This document shows positions 1 to 8,915 of a stretch of 64,000 nucleotides of DNA, piece by piece. The stretch spans positions 124,001-188,000 of the forward strand of contig NZ_QLYX01000014.1 in assembly GCF_003289645.1 (NCBI RefSeq). The letters run 5' to 3'. A program made the translations under genes and the position numbers. The notes beneath the pieces were generated by a model that was given only the letters and a program-made list of their open reading frames with translations, searched no databases and was not told where the DNA came from. Numbering within the stretch: position 1 is the first letter of the stretch; each line of letters starts with the position of its first letter. Origin of the DNA: Actinomadura craniellae (GTDB lineage Bacteria; Actinomycetota; Actinomycetes; Streptosporangiales; Streptosporangiaceae).

Positions 1-417
1 TCGGTGGTGTTCGCGCTGCTCACCAAGGTCTACGCGATGCAGGAGGGCTTCCTGCCCTCCGATACCCGGGTACAGAAGATCTTCGGCTTCTGGAGCATGG
101 AGCGCGGCCTGATCTTCGGCGGGCTGCTCGCCCTGGCCGGTTTCGGCGGCCTGATCGCCTCGCTGCTGCACTGGCGGATCAACAACTTCGGCGAGCTCGA
201 CCCGCGCGAGTCGCTGCGCCTGGTGGTGCCCTCCGCCACCGCGCTGGTGATGAGCCTCCAGGCGGTGTTCGCCTGCCTGTTCGTCAGCATCCTGGGCATC
301 CGGCGCCGGCAGCACCCGCCGCTGGTCACCGACGCGGCCGAGGAGGCCGCGCAGGTGGTCGACGAGGCCGCCGACAAGGTGGCCGCCGAGCGGGCCGAGG
401 AGCGCGCCGAGCGCTGA
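1..417 (+). CDS. Membrane glycosyltransferase, C-terminal part (5' end outside window)
   Basis: Only the last 138 codons are present and the frame is open to the left edge. Two hydrophobic segments (about residues 40-57 and 80-102) are followed by a short charged, Ala/Glu-rich tail rich in EEA and AER motifs. This arrangement resembles the C-terminal membrane anchor of actinobacterial family 2 glycosyltransferases of the polyprenyl-phosphate sugar synthase type. The catalytic domain is not visible, so the function is inferred from the tail alone. If correct, it could supply a polyprenyl-phosphate sugar donor to the mannosyltransferases encoded downstream at 6.6-10.5 kb. Confidence 0.55.
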   Translation, partial: SVVFALLTKVYAMQEGFLPSDTRVQKIFGFWSMERGLIFGGLLALAGFGGLIASLLHWRINNFGELDPRESLRLVVPSATALVMSLQAVFACLFVSILGIRRRQHPPLVTDAAEEAAQVVDEAADKVAAERAEERAER

Positions 418-447
418 TAACGGTGTGAGACGTGCCCCGGGGGCCTC

Positions 448-453
448 TACCCT
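448..453 (+). promoter_or_regulatory. -10 box of a probable leaderless promoter for metG
   Basis: TACCCT matches the actinobacterial -10 consensus TANNNT and ends exactly six bases before the metG ATG. No Shine-Dalgarno sequence lies between, so transcription would begin at or next to the start codon. I see no clear -35 element. Confidence 0.5.
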
Positions 454-459
454 TGGGGC

Positions 460-2253
460 ATGTCCTCGTCGAGCCGACACATCCTCACCGCACCGGCCTG
501 GCCCTATGCCAACGGCCCCCGCCACATCGGGCACGTCTCCGGGTTCGCCCTGCCCTGCGACATGTTCAGCCGCTACCAGCGGATGGCGGGCCACCGGGTC
601 CTCATGGTCAGCGGCACCGACGAGCACGGCACGCCGATCCAGGTGCAGGCCGACAAGGAGGGCGTCGGCACCCGCGAGCTGGCCGACCGCTACAACCGGG
701 TGATCGCCGAGGACCTGCGCGGCCTGGGCATGTCCTACGACCTGTTCACCCGGACCAGCACCCGCAACCACTACGCGGTGGTCCAGCAGATCTTCAAGGG
801 CCTGTACGACAACGGTTACGTCTTCCCGCGGACCACGATGGGCGCGATCTCGCCGTCCACCGGGCGCACCCTGCCCGACCGCTACATCGAGGGCACCTGC
901 CCGATCTGCGGCTACGACGGCGCCCGCGGCGACCAGTGCGACAACTGCGGCAACCAGCTCGACCCGATCGACCTGATCAACCCCCGGTCGCGGATCAACG
1001 GCGAGACGCCGAAGTTCGTGGAGACCGAGCACTTCATGCTCGACCTGCCCGCGTTCACCGAGGCGCTCGGCGCGTACCTGCGCGGCAAGCAGGGCGAGTG
1101 GCGGCCCAACGTGCTGAAGTTCTCCCTCAACCTGCTGGACGAACTGCAACCCCGGGCGATCAGCCGGGACCTCGACTGGGGCGTCCCGATCCCGCTGGAC
1201 GGCTGGCGCGACCAGCCGAACAAGCGGCTGTACGTGTGGTTCGACGCGGTGATCGGCTACTTCTCGGCCTCGGTCGAGTGGGCCCGCCGCTCGGGCGACC
1301 CGGACGCCTGGCGGGCCTGGTGGCAGGACCCGGCGGCGCTGTCGTACTACTTCATGGGCAAGGACAACATCGTCTTCCACTCCGAGATCTGGCCCGCCAT
1401 CCTGCTCGGCTACGCCGGGCAGGGCGACCGGGGCGGCACGCCGGGCTCGCTGGGCGCGCTGAACCTGCCCACCGAGGTGGTGGCCTCGGAGTTCCTGACC
1501 ATGGAGGGGAAGAAGTTCTCCTCGTCCCGGCAGGTCGTCATCTACGTGCGCGACTTCCTGGAGCGCTACGACGTCGACGCGTTGCGCTACTACGTCGCGG
1601 TGGCCGGCCCGGAGAACCAGGACACCGACTTCACCTGGCAGCACTTCCGCGAGCGCAACAACAACGAGCTGGTCGCGCAGTGGGGCAACCTGGTGAACCG
1701 TTCGGTCGCCATGGCGGCCAAGGAGTTCGGCGCGATCCCGGAGCCGGGCGAGCTGACCGACGCCGACCGGGCGCTGCTGGAACGCAGCCGGTCCGCCTTC
1801 GCCGCGGTGGGCGCCGAGCTCGGCCGCTCCCGCTTCAAGAACGCGGTGACCGAGGCGTTCGACGTGGTCCGCGACGCCAACGGCTACCTCTCCCAGCAGG
1901 AACCCTGGAAGATCAAGGACGATCCCGCCCGGAAGGGCTCGATCCTGCACGTGGCGCTCCAGGTGGTCGACGACGCCAAGACGCTCCTCACGCCTTTCCT
2001 GCCCAGCTCGTCCGGCAAGGTGCATGCGCTGCTCGGCGGCGAGGGCACCTGGTCGGCGATGCCGGAGCTCCGCGAGGTGGACGAGGAGGGCGGCCCGTCC
2101 TACCCGGTGATCACCGGTGACTACGAGGTGGAGCAGGCCCGCTGGGAGCACCGGCCGATCCGGCCAGGCACCCCGCTGGCCAAGCCCACCCCGCTGTTCG
2201 CCAAGCTCGACGCCTCGATCGTCGACGAAGAGCTGGCCCGGCTCGAATCATGA
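460..2253 (+). CDS. metG: Methionyl-tRNA synthetase
   Basis: Class I aminoacyl-tRNA synthetase that charges tRNA-Met in the cytoplasm. The 597-residue product carries the HIGH motif at residues 22-25 and the KMSKS-equivalent KKFSSS at 351-356. A single zinc knuckle (Cys147, Cys150, Cys160, Cys163) is present. The protein stops after the anticodon-binding domain, so it lacks the C-terminal tRNA-binding extension found in some bacteria; this short form is usual in actinobacteria. The ATG is preceded by a -10-like box rather than a ribosome binding site. Its stop codon overlaps the tatD start (ATGA), implying translational coupling. Confidence 0.97.
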   Translation: MSSSSRHILTAPAWPYANGPRHIGHVSGFALPCDMFSRYQRMAGHRVLMVSGTDEHGTPIQVQADKEGVGTRELADRYNRVIAEDLRGLGMSYDLFTRTSTRNHYAVVQQIFKGLYDNGYVFPRTTMGAISPSTGRTLPDRYIEGTCPICGYDGARGDQCDNCGNQLDPIDLINPRSRINGETPKFVETEHFMLDLPAFTEALGAYLRGKQGEWRPNVLKFSLNLLDELQPRAISRDLDWGVPIPLDGWRDQPNKRLYVWFDAVIGYFSASVEWARRSGDPDAWRAWWQDPAALSYYFMGKDNIVFHSEIWPAILLGYAGQGDRGGTPGSLGALNLPTEVVASEFLTMEGKKFSSSRQVVIYVRDFLERYDVDALRYYVAVAGPENQDTDFTWQHFRERNNNELVAQWGNLVNRSVAMAAKEFGAIPEPGELTDADRALLERSRSAFAAVGAELGRSRFKNAVTEAFDVVRDANGYLSQQEPWKIKDDPARKGSILHVALQVVDDAKTLLTPFLPSSSGKVHALLGGEGTWSAMPELREVDEEGGPSYPVITGDYEVEQARWEHRPIRPGTPLAKPTPLFAKLDASIVDEELARLES

Positions 2254-3062
2254 GCCGCGCCACCACGCTGCCCGAGGCGCCGCCGGCACTGGCGGTCGAG
2301 GTGTTCGACAGCCACTGCCACCTCGACATGCACGACCACCTCGCCGTCGCCGACGCGGTGGCGGCGGCGCGGTCGGTCGGGGTGCGCCGCATCATGACGA
2401 TCGGCTGCGACCTGGAGTCGTCCCGCTGGGCGGCCCGGGCCGCCGCCGAGCACGCCGACGTGTACGCCGGGGTGGCGATCCACCCCAACGAGACGGCCGG
2501 GGTGGACGACGCGACGCTGGCCGAGATCGCCGCGCTGGCCGGGCAGCCGGGAGTGCGCGCGGTCGGTGAGACGGGGCTCGACTACTACCGCGACCGGGCC
2601 GGGTCCGCCGACCAGCAGCGGTCGTTCCGGGCGCACATCGACATCGCCAAGCGCACCGGCAAGGCGCTGGTCATCCACGACCGCGAGGCGCACGACGACG
2701 TGCTGCGGGTGCTGGCCGAGGAGGGCGCGCCGGAGAAGGTGGTGTTCCACTGTTTCTCCGGTGGCGCCGAGCTGGCCCGGACCTGCGCCGAGCTGGGGTA
2801 CGTGATGAGCTTCGCCGGCAACGTCACGTTCAAGAACGCCGGGGACCTGCGGGAGGCGCTGGCGGTGGCGCCGCTGGACCTGCTGCTGGTCGAGACCGAC
2901 GCGCCCTTCCTGACGCCGATGCCGTACCGGGGCAGGCCCAACGCGTCCTACCTGATCCCGCTGACGGTCCGCTTCATGGCCGAGACCAGGGGCGTTCCGG
3001 TGGACGAGCTGTGCGCGGCGATCGCGGCCACCGGCGAGCGGCTGTTCGGCCCCTGGGACTGA
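2250..3062 (+). CDS. tatD: TatD-family metal-dependent deoxyribonuclease
   Basis: TIM-barrel amidohydrolase-fold nuclease of 270 residues. The first metal site is the His-Cys-His-Leu-Asp motif at residues 22-26. [21 protein letters not shown] and VETDAPFL supply the remaining conserved acidic and histidine ligands. TatD proteins have 3'-5' exonuclease activity linked to DNA repair and quality control. The start codon overlaps the metG stop by four bases. The order metG-tatD-rpfB-ksgA is conserved across actinobacteria, including mycobacteria, which supports the assignment. Confidence 0.93.
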   Translation: MSRATTLPEAPPALAVEVFDSHCHLDMHDHLAVADAVAAARSVGVRRIMTIGCDLESSRWAARAAAEHADVYAGVAIHPNETAGVDDATLAEIAALAGQPGVRAVGETGLDYYRDRAGSADQQRSFRAHIDIAKRTGKALVIHDREAHDDVLRVLAEEGAPEKVVFHCFSGGAELARTCAELGYVMSFAGNVTFKNAGDLREALAVAPLDLLLVETDAPFLTPMPYRGRPNASYLIPLTVRFMAETRGVPVDELCAAIAATGERLFGPWD

Positions 3063-3227
3063 CCCGCGCTCGCTCGCCGGTCGCGGGAGGCGCCGGCCAC
3101 ACCGGAGGTGGCGCCAGGCCGGTCTCCGCGCGCTCGCCGGTCACGGGTCCGTCATATGAGGACATCGGCCGACAGAGTGCCGGTAAGGTTCTGGCCCGTT
3201 GTACGGGTTTGATCCTTGGAGGAACGG

Positions 3228-4010
3228 GTGCGCCGCTTTCTCTCGGCCGCCATCGTGCTGGCCGTCCTGGCGGCTGCGGGCTGTGGTGGCGAGGAGGCGC
3301 CGAAGCGTCCCGCCGCCGACGCGCCGCAGCGGGCCACGCCGACCCCGCGCCAGGTGGTCCTTTCGGTGGACGGCCGGAAGACCACCATCACGACCGCCGC
3401 GGCGACCGTGCGGGCCGCGCTCGCCCAGGTGGGTGTGCAACTCGGCCGGTACCACCTGGTGGAACCCGCTCTGGACGCCCCGCCGGGCACGCAGATCAAG
3501 GTCGTCCGGCTGCTGTCGGCGCCGGTCACCCGCCGGCTGCCGATCGCGCAGCGCACGATCGAGAAGAAGAACGCCCGGCTGACCGCGTGGAGCGAGAAGG
3601 TGCTGCGCCCGGGCCGGCCAGGGATCCGGGTCGTGCAGATCGCCTATGTCCGGCGCAACGGCAAGAAGGTCCGGGCGATCGTCGCCCAGCAGATCACCCG
3701 CAGGCCGGTGACCCGGGTCGTCGCGGTCGGCCCGCGGCCCACCAGCACCGGCGGCGCCGCCGCCCGACTCAACTGGCGGGGGCTGGCCGGCTGCGAGTCG
3801 CACAACAACCCCAAGGCGGTCAACTCGGCCGGCGGGTACTACGGGCTGTACCAGTTCTCGCAGGCCAGCTGGGCGTCCGTGGGCGGCACCGGGCTGCCGA
3901 GCGAGGCCACCCCCGCCGAGCAGACCTACCGCGCCCAACTGCTCTACAACAGGGTGCAGGGACGCTGGCAGGGGCAGTGGCCGCACTGCGGGCGCTTCCT
4001 GTTCTCCTGA
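3228..4010 (+). CDS. rpfB: Resuscitation-promoting factor, RpfB type
   Basis: Secreted peptidoglycan-cleaving growth factor of 260 residues. An N-terminal export signal ends in a lipobox-like AAGC (Cys19). A DUF348-type module follows at about residues 43-90, a G5-like region at about 95-168 and a C-terminal Rpf transglycosylase-like domain at about 183-260. The Rpf domain contains the catalytic-glutamate motif GCESHNNP (Glu190) and GGYYGLYQFS. Only one DUF348 copy is visible, fewer than in mycobacterial RpfB. GTG at 3228 was chosen because GGAGG lies at 3218-3222; an in-frame TTG at 3216 overlaps that site. Its place between tatD and ksgA matches the mycobacterial order. Confidence 0.9.
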   Translation: MRRFLSAAIVLAVLAAAGCGGEEAPKRPAADAPQRATPTPRQVVLSVDGRKTTITTAAATVRAALAQVGVQLGRYHLVEPALDAPPGTQIKVVRLLSAPVTRRLPIAQRTIEKKNARLTAWSEKVLRPGRPGIRVVQIAYVRRNGKKVRAIVAQQITRRPVTRVVAVGPRPTSTGGAAARLNWRGLAGCESHNNPKAVNSAGGYYGLYQFSQASWASVGGTGLPSEATPAEQTYRAQLLYNRVQGRWQGQWPHCGRFLFS

Positions 4011-4030
4011 CCGCCTGAGCCGAGGGAGCG

Positions 4031-4147
4031 AGCGGAGCGGGTCGTGAGGGACGAGCGGCCCGCGCAGCGAGCGAGGCGAAGGCGGCAGTGGTACAGCCTG
4101 AGCGGAGCGGGTCGCGAGGGACGAGCGGCCCGCGCAGCGAGCGAGGT
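4031..4147. repeat. Imperfect direct repeat, two copies offset by 70 bp
   Basis: The stretch at 4031-4077 recurs at 4101-4147 with only a few substitutions. Both are purine-rich and made of short GAGCG/GAGCGAG words. They lie between rpfB and ksgA, where no gene is supported. They are probably intergenic repeat DNA. Confidence 0.7.
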
Positions 4148-4202
4148 GCAGGCGGCGGCCGGCACTGTACGGGCGGCCGGCGGGGTGCGGGAGACTGGGC
4201 GG

Positions 4203-5153
4203 GTGGGGGACACACAGGCACTGCTCGGCCCGGCCGAGATCCGCGCGCTCGCCGGGCGGCTGGGCATCCGGCCGACCAAGACGCTCGGGCAGAACTTCGT
4301 CATCGACGCCAACACCGTGCGCCGCATCGTCCGGGCCGCGGAACTCGCCCCTGACGACGTGGTGATCGAGGTGGGCCCCGGGCTGGGCTCGCTCACCCTG
4401 GCGCTGCTGCCGCAGGCGCGCCGGGTAGTGGCGGTGGAGATCGACCCGGCGCTGGCCGGGGCGTTGCCCGGCACGGTGGCCGACCGGGCGCCGGGCCTGG
4501 CCGACCGGCTGGAGGTGCTGCCCGCCGACGCGCTGCGGATCACCGGGGTGCCGGGGCCGGAGCCGACCGCGCTGGTCGCCAACCTTCCCTACAACGTCGC
4601 GGTCCCCGTGGTGTTGCACCTGCTGGAGACGCTGCCCGGGCTGCGCCGGGGCCTGGTCATGGTGCAGTCGGAGGTCGCTGACCGGCTGGTGGCCGGGCCG
4701 GGCGGGCGGATCTATGGGGTGCCGTCGGTGAAGCTGGCCTGGTACGCCGCCGCGCGCCGGGCCGGGCCGGTGGGCCGGGCGGTGTTCTGGCCGGTGCCCA
4801 ACGTCGATTCCGGTCTGGTGGCGTTCACTCGGCGGGAGCCGCCGCCGACCTCGGCCTCCCGGCAGGAGGTGTTCGCCGTGGTCGACGCCGCGTTCGCGCA
4901 GCGCCGCAAGACGCTGCGGGCGGCGCTGGCCGGCTGGGCGGGGTCGCCGGCCGCCGCCGAGCGGGCGTTGCGGGCCGCCGGGGTCGATCCGTCCGCCCGG
5001 GGCGAGGCTCTGGATGTGGCCGCGTTCGCGCAGATTGCCCAGTATCGTCCTGGGGTCGGTGCGCGAAACGAGACGGAGGCCCATGGTGAAGGCGCGAGCG
5101 ATCGGGGCGCTGATGCTCGCGATGGCAGTGATTCCGGCAACGGGATGCACTGA
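4203..5153 (+). CDS. ksgA: 16S rRNA dimethyladenosine transferase KsgA/RsmA
   Basis: S-adenosylmethionine-dependent enzyme that dimethylates the two adjacent adenosines near the 3' end of 16S rRNA during 30S maturation. Diagnostic motifs are GQNF at residues 29-32, the SAM motif EVGPGLGSL and the catalytic NLPYNV. From GTG 4203 the protein is 316 residues, the usual length, and GGGAG sits about ten bases upstream; GTG 4185 is an alternative. The last 24 codons overlap the next gene in another frame, and this tail is not conserved-looking. In most actinobacteria ispE follows ksgA, but it does not here. Confidence 0.95.
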   Translation: MGDTQALLGPAEIRALAGRLGIRPTKTLGQNFVIDANTVRRIVRAAELAPDDVVIEVGPGLGSLTLALLPQARRVVAVEIDPALAGALPGTVADRAPGLADRLEVLPADALRITGVPGPEPTALVANLPYNVAVPVVLHLLETLPGLRRGLVMVQSEVADRLVAGPGGRIYGVPSVKLAWYAAARRAGPVGRAVFWPVPNVDSGLVAFTRREPPPTSASRQEVFAVVDAAFAQRRKTLRAALAGWAGSPAAAERALRAAGVDPSARGEALDVAAFAQIAQYRPGVGARNETEAHGEGASDRGADARDGSDSGNGMH

Positions 5154-6075
5154 CGACGCCGGAGCCGTCCCGAAGATCACCTCGACCGCCCGTCCCGGCG
5201 TGGCCCCGACCCCACCCGCACAGGGCGCCTACTTCGGCGCCACCGTCGCCGCCCCCGGCGACCCGTCCGCCCGGCAGCGCGACCGCGCCGCCGAACTGGT
5301 CCGGCTGGAGGAGGCGCTGGGCCGGAAGGCCGACATCGCACACACCTACCGCTCCTGGGCCCAGCCGTTCCCGCAGGCGGCCGACCTCAAGATGCTGGAC
5401 GGCACCCGCTTCCTGCTGGTGAGCTGGAGCGGCGGCGACACCCGGGAGATCGCGGCAGGCCGGCACGACGCGCTGATCCGGGACCGGGCCCGCGCCATCA
5501 AGGCCACCGGCAAGCCGATCTTCCTGCGCTGGGAACGGGAGATGGACCGGCCCGGGCTGCGCGCCAAGGTGCACTCGCCCGCCGACTACATCGCCGCGTG
5601 GAAGCACCTGCGCGAGGTGTTCCGCGGGCAGGGCGTCCACAACGTCGCCTGGGTCTGGTGCCCCACCGCCGCCGGGTCCGGCGCGGCCGGCGCCTACTAC
5701 CCCGGCGACGACCAGGTCGACTGGATCTGCACCGGCGCCTTCCCCGGCGTCGAGCACGACTACCGGGACCTGGCGGACTCGCTGCTGAAGTTCCTCGACT
5801 GGGCCGAGGAACGCCCCAAACCGATCATGATCGGCGAGTTCGGCGTGCCGCGCGCCTACCGCGAGCGGCGCGCCGAATGGCTCCGCAGCGCCGCACAGAC
5901 CCTGCAGAACCCGCGCATCAAAGCCGTCGTCTACTACAACTCCGACGCCGGCTCCCGCGACGACCCGCGCCGCCAGTACACGGTCACCGGCGACCCCACG
6001 GCGACCGCCGCCCTACGCGAACTGGCCACCAGCCCCTACTTCAACCCGCGCAGCCTCCCGGTCGACAGCGGCTGA
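5083..6075 (+). CDS. Secreted GH26-like beta-mannanase/endoglucanase lipoprotein
   Basis: Predicted exported glycoside hydrolase of 330 residues. The signal peptide ends in the lipobox ATGC (Cys22), so membrane anchoring is likely. The body shows the GH26-like pattern: a candidate acid/base Glu153 in RWEREM and a candidate nucleophile Glu252 in MIGEFG, both on predicted barrel strands. Family GH26 contains beta-mannanases and related glucanases; the substrate cannot be told from sequence. GGAGG at 5075-5079 precedes the ATG closely, and an in-frame GTG follows immediately at 5086. The gene begins inside the ksgA reading frame, an overlap of 71 bases. Confidence 0.78.
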   Translation: MVKARAIGALMLAMAVIPATGCTDDAGAVPKITSTARPGVAPTPPAQGAYFGATVAAPGDPSARQRDRAAELVRLEEALGRKADIAHTYRSWAQPFPQAADLKMLDGTRFLLVSWSGGDTREIAAGRHDALIRDRARAIKATGKPIFLRWEREMDRPGLRAKVHSPADYIAAWKHLREVFRGQGVHNVAWVWCPTAAGSGAAGAYYPGDDQVDWICTGAFPGVEHDYRDLADSLLKFLDWAEERPKPIMIGEFGVPRAYRERRAEWLRSAAQTLQNPRIKAVVYYNSDAGSRDDPRRQYTVTGDPTATAALRELATSPYFNPRSLPVDSG

Positions 6076-6084
6076 GTTTGCTGT

Positions 6085-6484
6085 GTTGGCTTGGCGCTCG
6101 TTCCTCGCGCTGGTCGCGGCGCCTTCGGCGCGCCGTCTTCCCTCGTCACGGTGAAGATCGCTCGTACCTCACGATCTTCACCACTCCTCAGTCCAGACGA
6201 CGCGGGCGCCGCTCCCTGCTAGCTTGGCTCGCTTCGCTCGCTGGTCGCAGCGCCCTTGGCGCGCCGTCTTCCCTCGTCACGGTGAAGATCGCTCGTACCT
6301 CACGATCTTCACCACTCCTCAGTCCAGACGACGCGGGCGCCGCTCCCTGTTAGCTTGGCTCGCTTCGCTCGCTGGTCGCGGCGCCCTTGGCGCGCCGTCT
6401 TCCCTCGTCGTGGTGAAGATCGCTCGTACCTCACGATCTTCACCACTCCTCAGTCCAGACGACGCGGGCGCTGCTCCCGGACCG
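6085..6484. repeat. Three tandem copies of a 131-bp repeat with internal hairpins
   Basis: Landmarks recur at exactly 131-base intervals: GTCTTCCCTCGTC lies at 6135, 6266 and 6397. Each copy contains a perfect 10-bp stem, GTGAAGATCG/CGATCTTCAC, around an 11-base loop at 6151-6181, 6282-6312 and 6413-6443. Copies 2 and 3 are nearly identical; copy 1 diverges in its first 50 bases. Reading frames across the array share the repeat periodicity and have no coding support. The array fills the gap between two convergent genes. Confidence 0.9.
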
Positions 6485-6583
6485 CCTCGCTTCGCATCGG
6501 CATTCTGTTTCGGCCGGCTTCGCCGGTGATCCGTCAGCGGAGGGCAACCCCGAGGTCAACGGCCGAGCAGCGGCCCGGACATG

Positions 6584-6620
6584 GAGCGGCCCCGGCGGAA
6601 CGGGTCCGCCGGGGCTGCTC
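6584..6620 (-). terminator. Hairpin terminator for the GT87-like gene
   Basis: A 16-bp GC-rich stem (6584-6599 with 6605-6620, one G-U pair) and a 5-base loop lie just beyond the stop of the minus-strand gene. There is no long U tract, which is common for actinobacterial terminators. Confidence 0.65.
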
Positions 6621-6628
6621 GGTGTGGG

Positions 6629-7891
6629 TCAGCGCAGGGCGCCGACCGGGGGTTCGCCCGGGGCCTCCACGGGCGGTTCCTCCTTCTCGGCGCTGCGGCG
6701 CAGCCGGCGGCGGCGTTCCCAGGGGATCGCGGCGCCCAGCACCGGGATGACCAGGAGTGAGGCCTGGGCCCACCAGCGGTGCCGCCACCACCAGTCGTAG
6801 TCCACGTACTGGGTGAGATAGATGTAGCCCAGGCCCGCCCACAGGGCCGCCGAGGCCAGCGCGGCCTGGCCGAAGCGGGTGGGGCGGGCGATCAGGAAGG
6901 GCACGAACCACAGCAGGTACTGGGCGCCCAGCCGCGGTGTGACGAGCATGAACGCCAGCAGCATGGCCGTGGTGGTGTCCACCTTGTCGCTGCGCCACCA
7001 GGCGATCATCACCACCAGCAGCGTGGCGTACAGCACCATCTGCCCGTATTTGGAGAACGCGGGTACCAGCGCCCACTCGCCGCCGGTCATCATCGCCGTC
7101 CAGCCCCACTCGCCGACGATCGGCCGCACCCAGCCCAGCACCTGGCTGATCTCGCGCAGTTTCGACAGCGGGGTCCCGGCCCCGAGCGGCAGCGAGAGCA
7201 GGAACAGTACCGGCACCGCGCCCGCCATCACGAACGCCTGGGCGCGCAGCCGCCAGGTGGGCAGCATCGCCAGCAGGACGGGCAGCAGGATGATCGGCCA
7301 ACTCTTGGCCGACAGGGCCAGGCCGAACAGCACGCCCGCGTACCAGCCCCGCCCGGAGCGGGCGGCCAGGTACGCCCCGACCAGGAAGACCAGCGACACC
7401 GGTTCGAGCTGGGCGTGGATGACCGCGACCATCAGCGCCAGCGGGTTGCAGGCGTACTGGAAGCGGGCCAGCGCCTCGCGGCCGGCGGCCTTGTCGTCGG
7501 TGCCGCCGCCCGCGGCCAGCTTCCCGACCAGCACGATCAGCACGATGTCGGCGACCACCGTGACCAGCCGGCCGCTGATCTCCCAGGGGATGCCCAGGCC
7601 CAGCGGCAGCGCGTAGACGTACGGGATCATCGGCAGGAAGCGCCAGGCCCCGTCGGTGGTGAGGATCGGGTCCTGGCGGGCCAGGATCGCCTCGCCCGCG
7701 GGCCGGAAGCTCTGGACGAAGTCCACCGGCTGCCAGTCACTCCCGGCAGCGATGATGAGCAGCACCAGCCGCAGGCCGATGCCCACGCCCAAGGCCATGC
7801 GCAGGGACGGCCGCCACCCGCGCCACTGCGCGATCAGCGCCAGCGCGAAGCCGGTGATCAGAAGGAACGTTGTCAGTATCGGGTGATCCAT
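6629..7891 (-). CDS. GT87-family polyprenyl-phosphate-dependent mannosyltransferase (DUF2029)
   Basis: Polytopic membrane protein of 420 residues with about ten hydrophobic segments and a short basic C-terminal tail. The pattern resembles the GT-C fold family GT87, actinobacterial mannosyltransferases that use polyprenyl-phosphomannose to build lipomannan or glycoproteins at the outer face of the membrane. A conserved-looking acidic pair near the first loop (GSDWQPVDF) is the likely catalytic region. No acceptor can be assigned. It lies near rsmI and the O-mannosyltransferase, so a role in cell-envelope mannosylation is plausible. Confidence 0.72.
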   Translation of the reverse strand: MDHPILTTFLLITGFALALIAQWRGWRPSLRMALGVGIGLRLVLLIIAAGSDWQPVDFVQSFRPAGEAILARQDPILTTDGAWRFLPMIPYVYALPLGLGIPWEISGRLVTVVADIVLIVLVGKLAAGGGTDDKAAGREALARFQYACNPLALMVAVIHAQLEPVSLVFLVGAYLAARSGRGWYAGVLFGLALSAKSWPIILLPVLLAMLPTWRLRAQAFVMAGAVPVLFLLSLPLGAGTPLSKLREISQVLGWVRPIVGEWGWTAMMTGGEWALVPAFSKYGQMVLYATLLVVMIAWWRSDKVDTTTAMLLAFMLVTPRLGAQYLLWFVPFLIARPTRFGQAALASAALWAGLGYIYLTQYVDYDWWWRHRWWAQASLLVIPVLGAAIPWERRRRLRRSAEKEEPPVEAPGEPPVGALR

Positions 7892-8008
7892 CGCAGGCCA
7901 AGGTTGTCAGGAGTGTTCAGGTCAGGGCAGCAATCTGGAGCAACTCACAGGGAATTCTCAGATACCCCGCAGATTACGTGCACGCACGCAAGTGTTCTGC
8001 GGGCACCC

Positions 8009-8857
8009 TCACCCCTTGGCCGACAGGACAGCGTCATAGACCACCCGCTTGGGCAGGCGGTTCTCTTTGGCAACTTCAACGATCGCCTGTTTCCGCGGGG
8101 TTCCCGCCGCCTCCCGTGCCTTGACCGCGGCGGCGAGATCGGCCGGGGCGGACAGCCCCTCGGGCTCGGGTGCCCCACCGACCACGATAGTGATCTCTCC
8201 CTTGACGCCGCCGGCGGCCCAGCCGGCCAGCTTGTCCAGCGGGCCCCGGCGGACCTCCTCGTAGGTCTTGGTCAGCTCGCGGCAGACGGCGGCGGGCCGG
8301 TCGGCGCCGAGGGCCGCGGCCATCGCGGTGAGCGCGTCCGCCAGCCGGTGCGGGGCCTCGAAGAAGACCATGGTGCGCGGCTCGGCGGCGAGTGCGGCCA
8401 GCCGGCGGTCACGCTCGCCGCCCTTGCGCGGCAGGAAGCCCTCGAAACAGAAACGGTCGGACGGCAGGCCGGAGACGACCAGCGCGGTGGTGACGGCCGA
8501 CGGGCCGGGCAGCACGGTCACCGGCACCCCGGCGGCCACCGCCCCGGTCACCAGCCGGTAGCCCGGGTCGGACACCCCCGGCAGCCCGGCGTCGGTGATC
8601 ACCAGGACGTCGCGGCCGGCCCGCAGGTCGTCGAGCAGTTCGGCGGCGCGGGCCCGCTCGTTCTGGTCGTAGTAGGACACGATCCGGCCGCGCGGCTCGA
8701 CGCCGAGGTCGGCGGCGAGCCGGCGTAGCCGCCGGGTGTCCTCGGCCGCGATGATCTCGGCTTCCGCGAGCGCCGCGCGCAGCCGCCCGGACGCGTCGTC
8801 GGCGCGCCCGATCGGCGCCCCGGCCAGGATGAGCGTCCCCGCCCCGATCTCTGTCAC
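8009..8857 (-). CDS. rsmI: 16S rRNA 2'-O-ribose C1402 methyltransferase
   Basis: Tetrapyrrole-methylase-fold SAM enzyme that 2'-O-methylates C1402 of 16S rRNA in the decoding centre. The 282-residue protein opens with the family signature GTLILAGAPIG, followed by AEDTRR and DAGLPGVSDPGYRLV. The C-terminal small domain (KQAIVEVAKENRLPKRVVYDA) is complete. GTG at 8857 was chosen because the family N-terminus begins here. It is divergent from the protein O-mannosyltransferase with only 58 bp between them, an arrangement also known from mycobacteria. Confidence 0.94.
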   Translation of the reverse strand: MTEIGAGTLILAGAPIGRADDASGRLRAALAEAEIIAAEDTRRLRRLAADLGVEPRGRIVSYYDQNERARAAELLDDLRAGRDVLVITDAGLPGVSDPGYRLVTGAVAAGVPVTVLPGPSAVTTALVVSGLPSDRFCFEGFLPRKGGERDRRLAALAAEPRTMVFFEAPHRLADALTAMAAALGADRPAAVCRELTKTYEEVRRGPLDKLAGWAAGGVKGEITIVVGGAPEPEGLSAPADLAAAVKAREAAGTPRKQAIVEVAKENRLPKRVVYDAVLSAKG

Positions 8858-8903
8858 GGGCCCATTGTCCCGTCTTACGGCGTTGGGGGCTGCTGACGGC
8901 CCG

Positions 8904-8909
8904 TACGAT
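8904..8909 (+). promoter_or_regulatory. -10 box of a probable leaderless promoter for the O-mannosyltransferase
   Basis: TACGAT fits TANNNT and ends six bases before ATG 8916, with no Shine-Dalgarno sequence between. The intergenic space to rsmI is short, so this box probably sets the start. Confidence 0.5.
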
Positions 8910-8915
8910 AACCGA

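Noticed and set aside
432-2120. Long open frame on the plus strand inside metG
   Set aside because: It is in another frame of metG, rich in Arg, Pro and Gly as expected of shifted high-GC code, and has no motif. Many similar long frames opposite real genes (for example 3141-5180, 6779-8728, 13779-16640) were left out for the same reason.
3063-3227. c-di-AMP (ydaO-type) riboswitch upstream of rpfB
   Set aside because: Such elements occur before rpf genes in actinobacteria, but this 165-bp region shows none of the expected conserved pieces.
6224-6529. Two overlapping reading frames within the 131-bp repeats
   Set aside because: They repeat the same peptide with the DNA period (MARFARWS), showing they come from the repeat, not from selection on protein.
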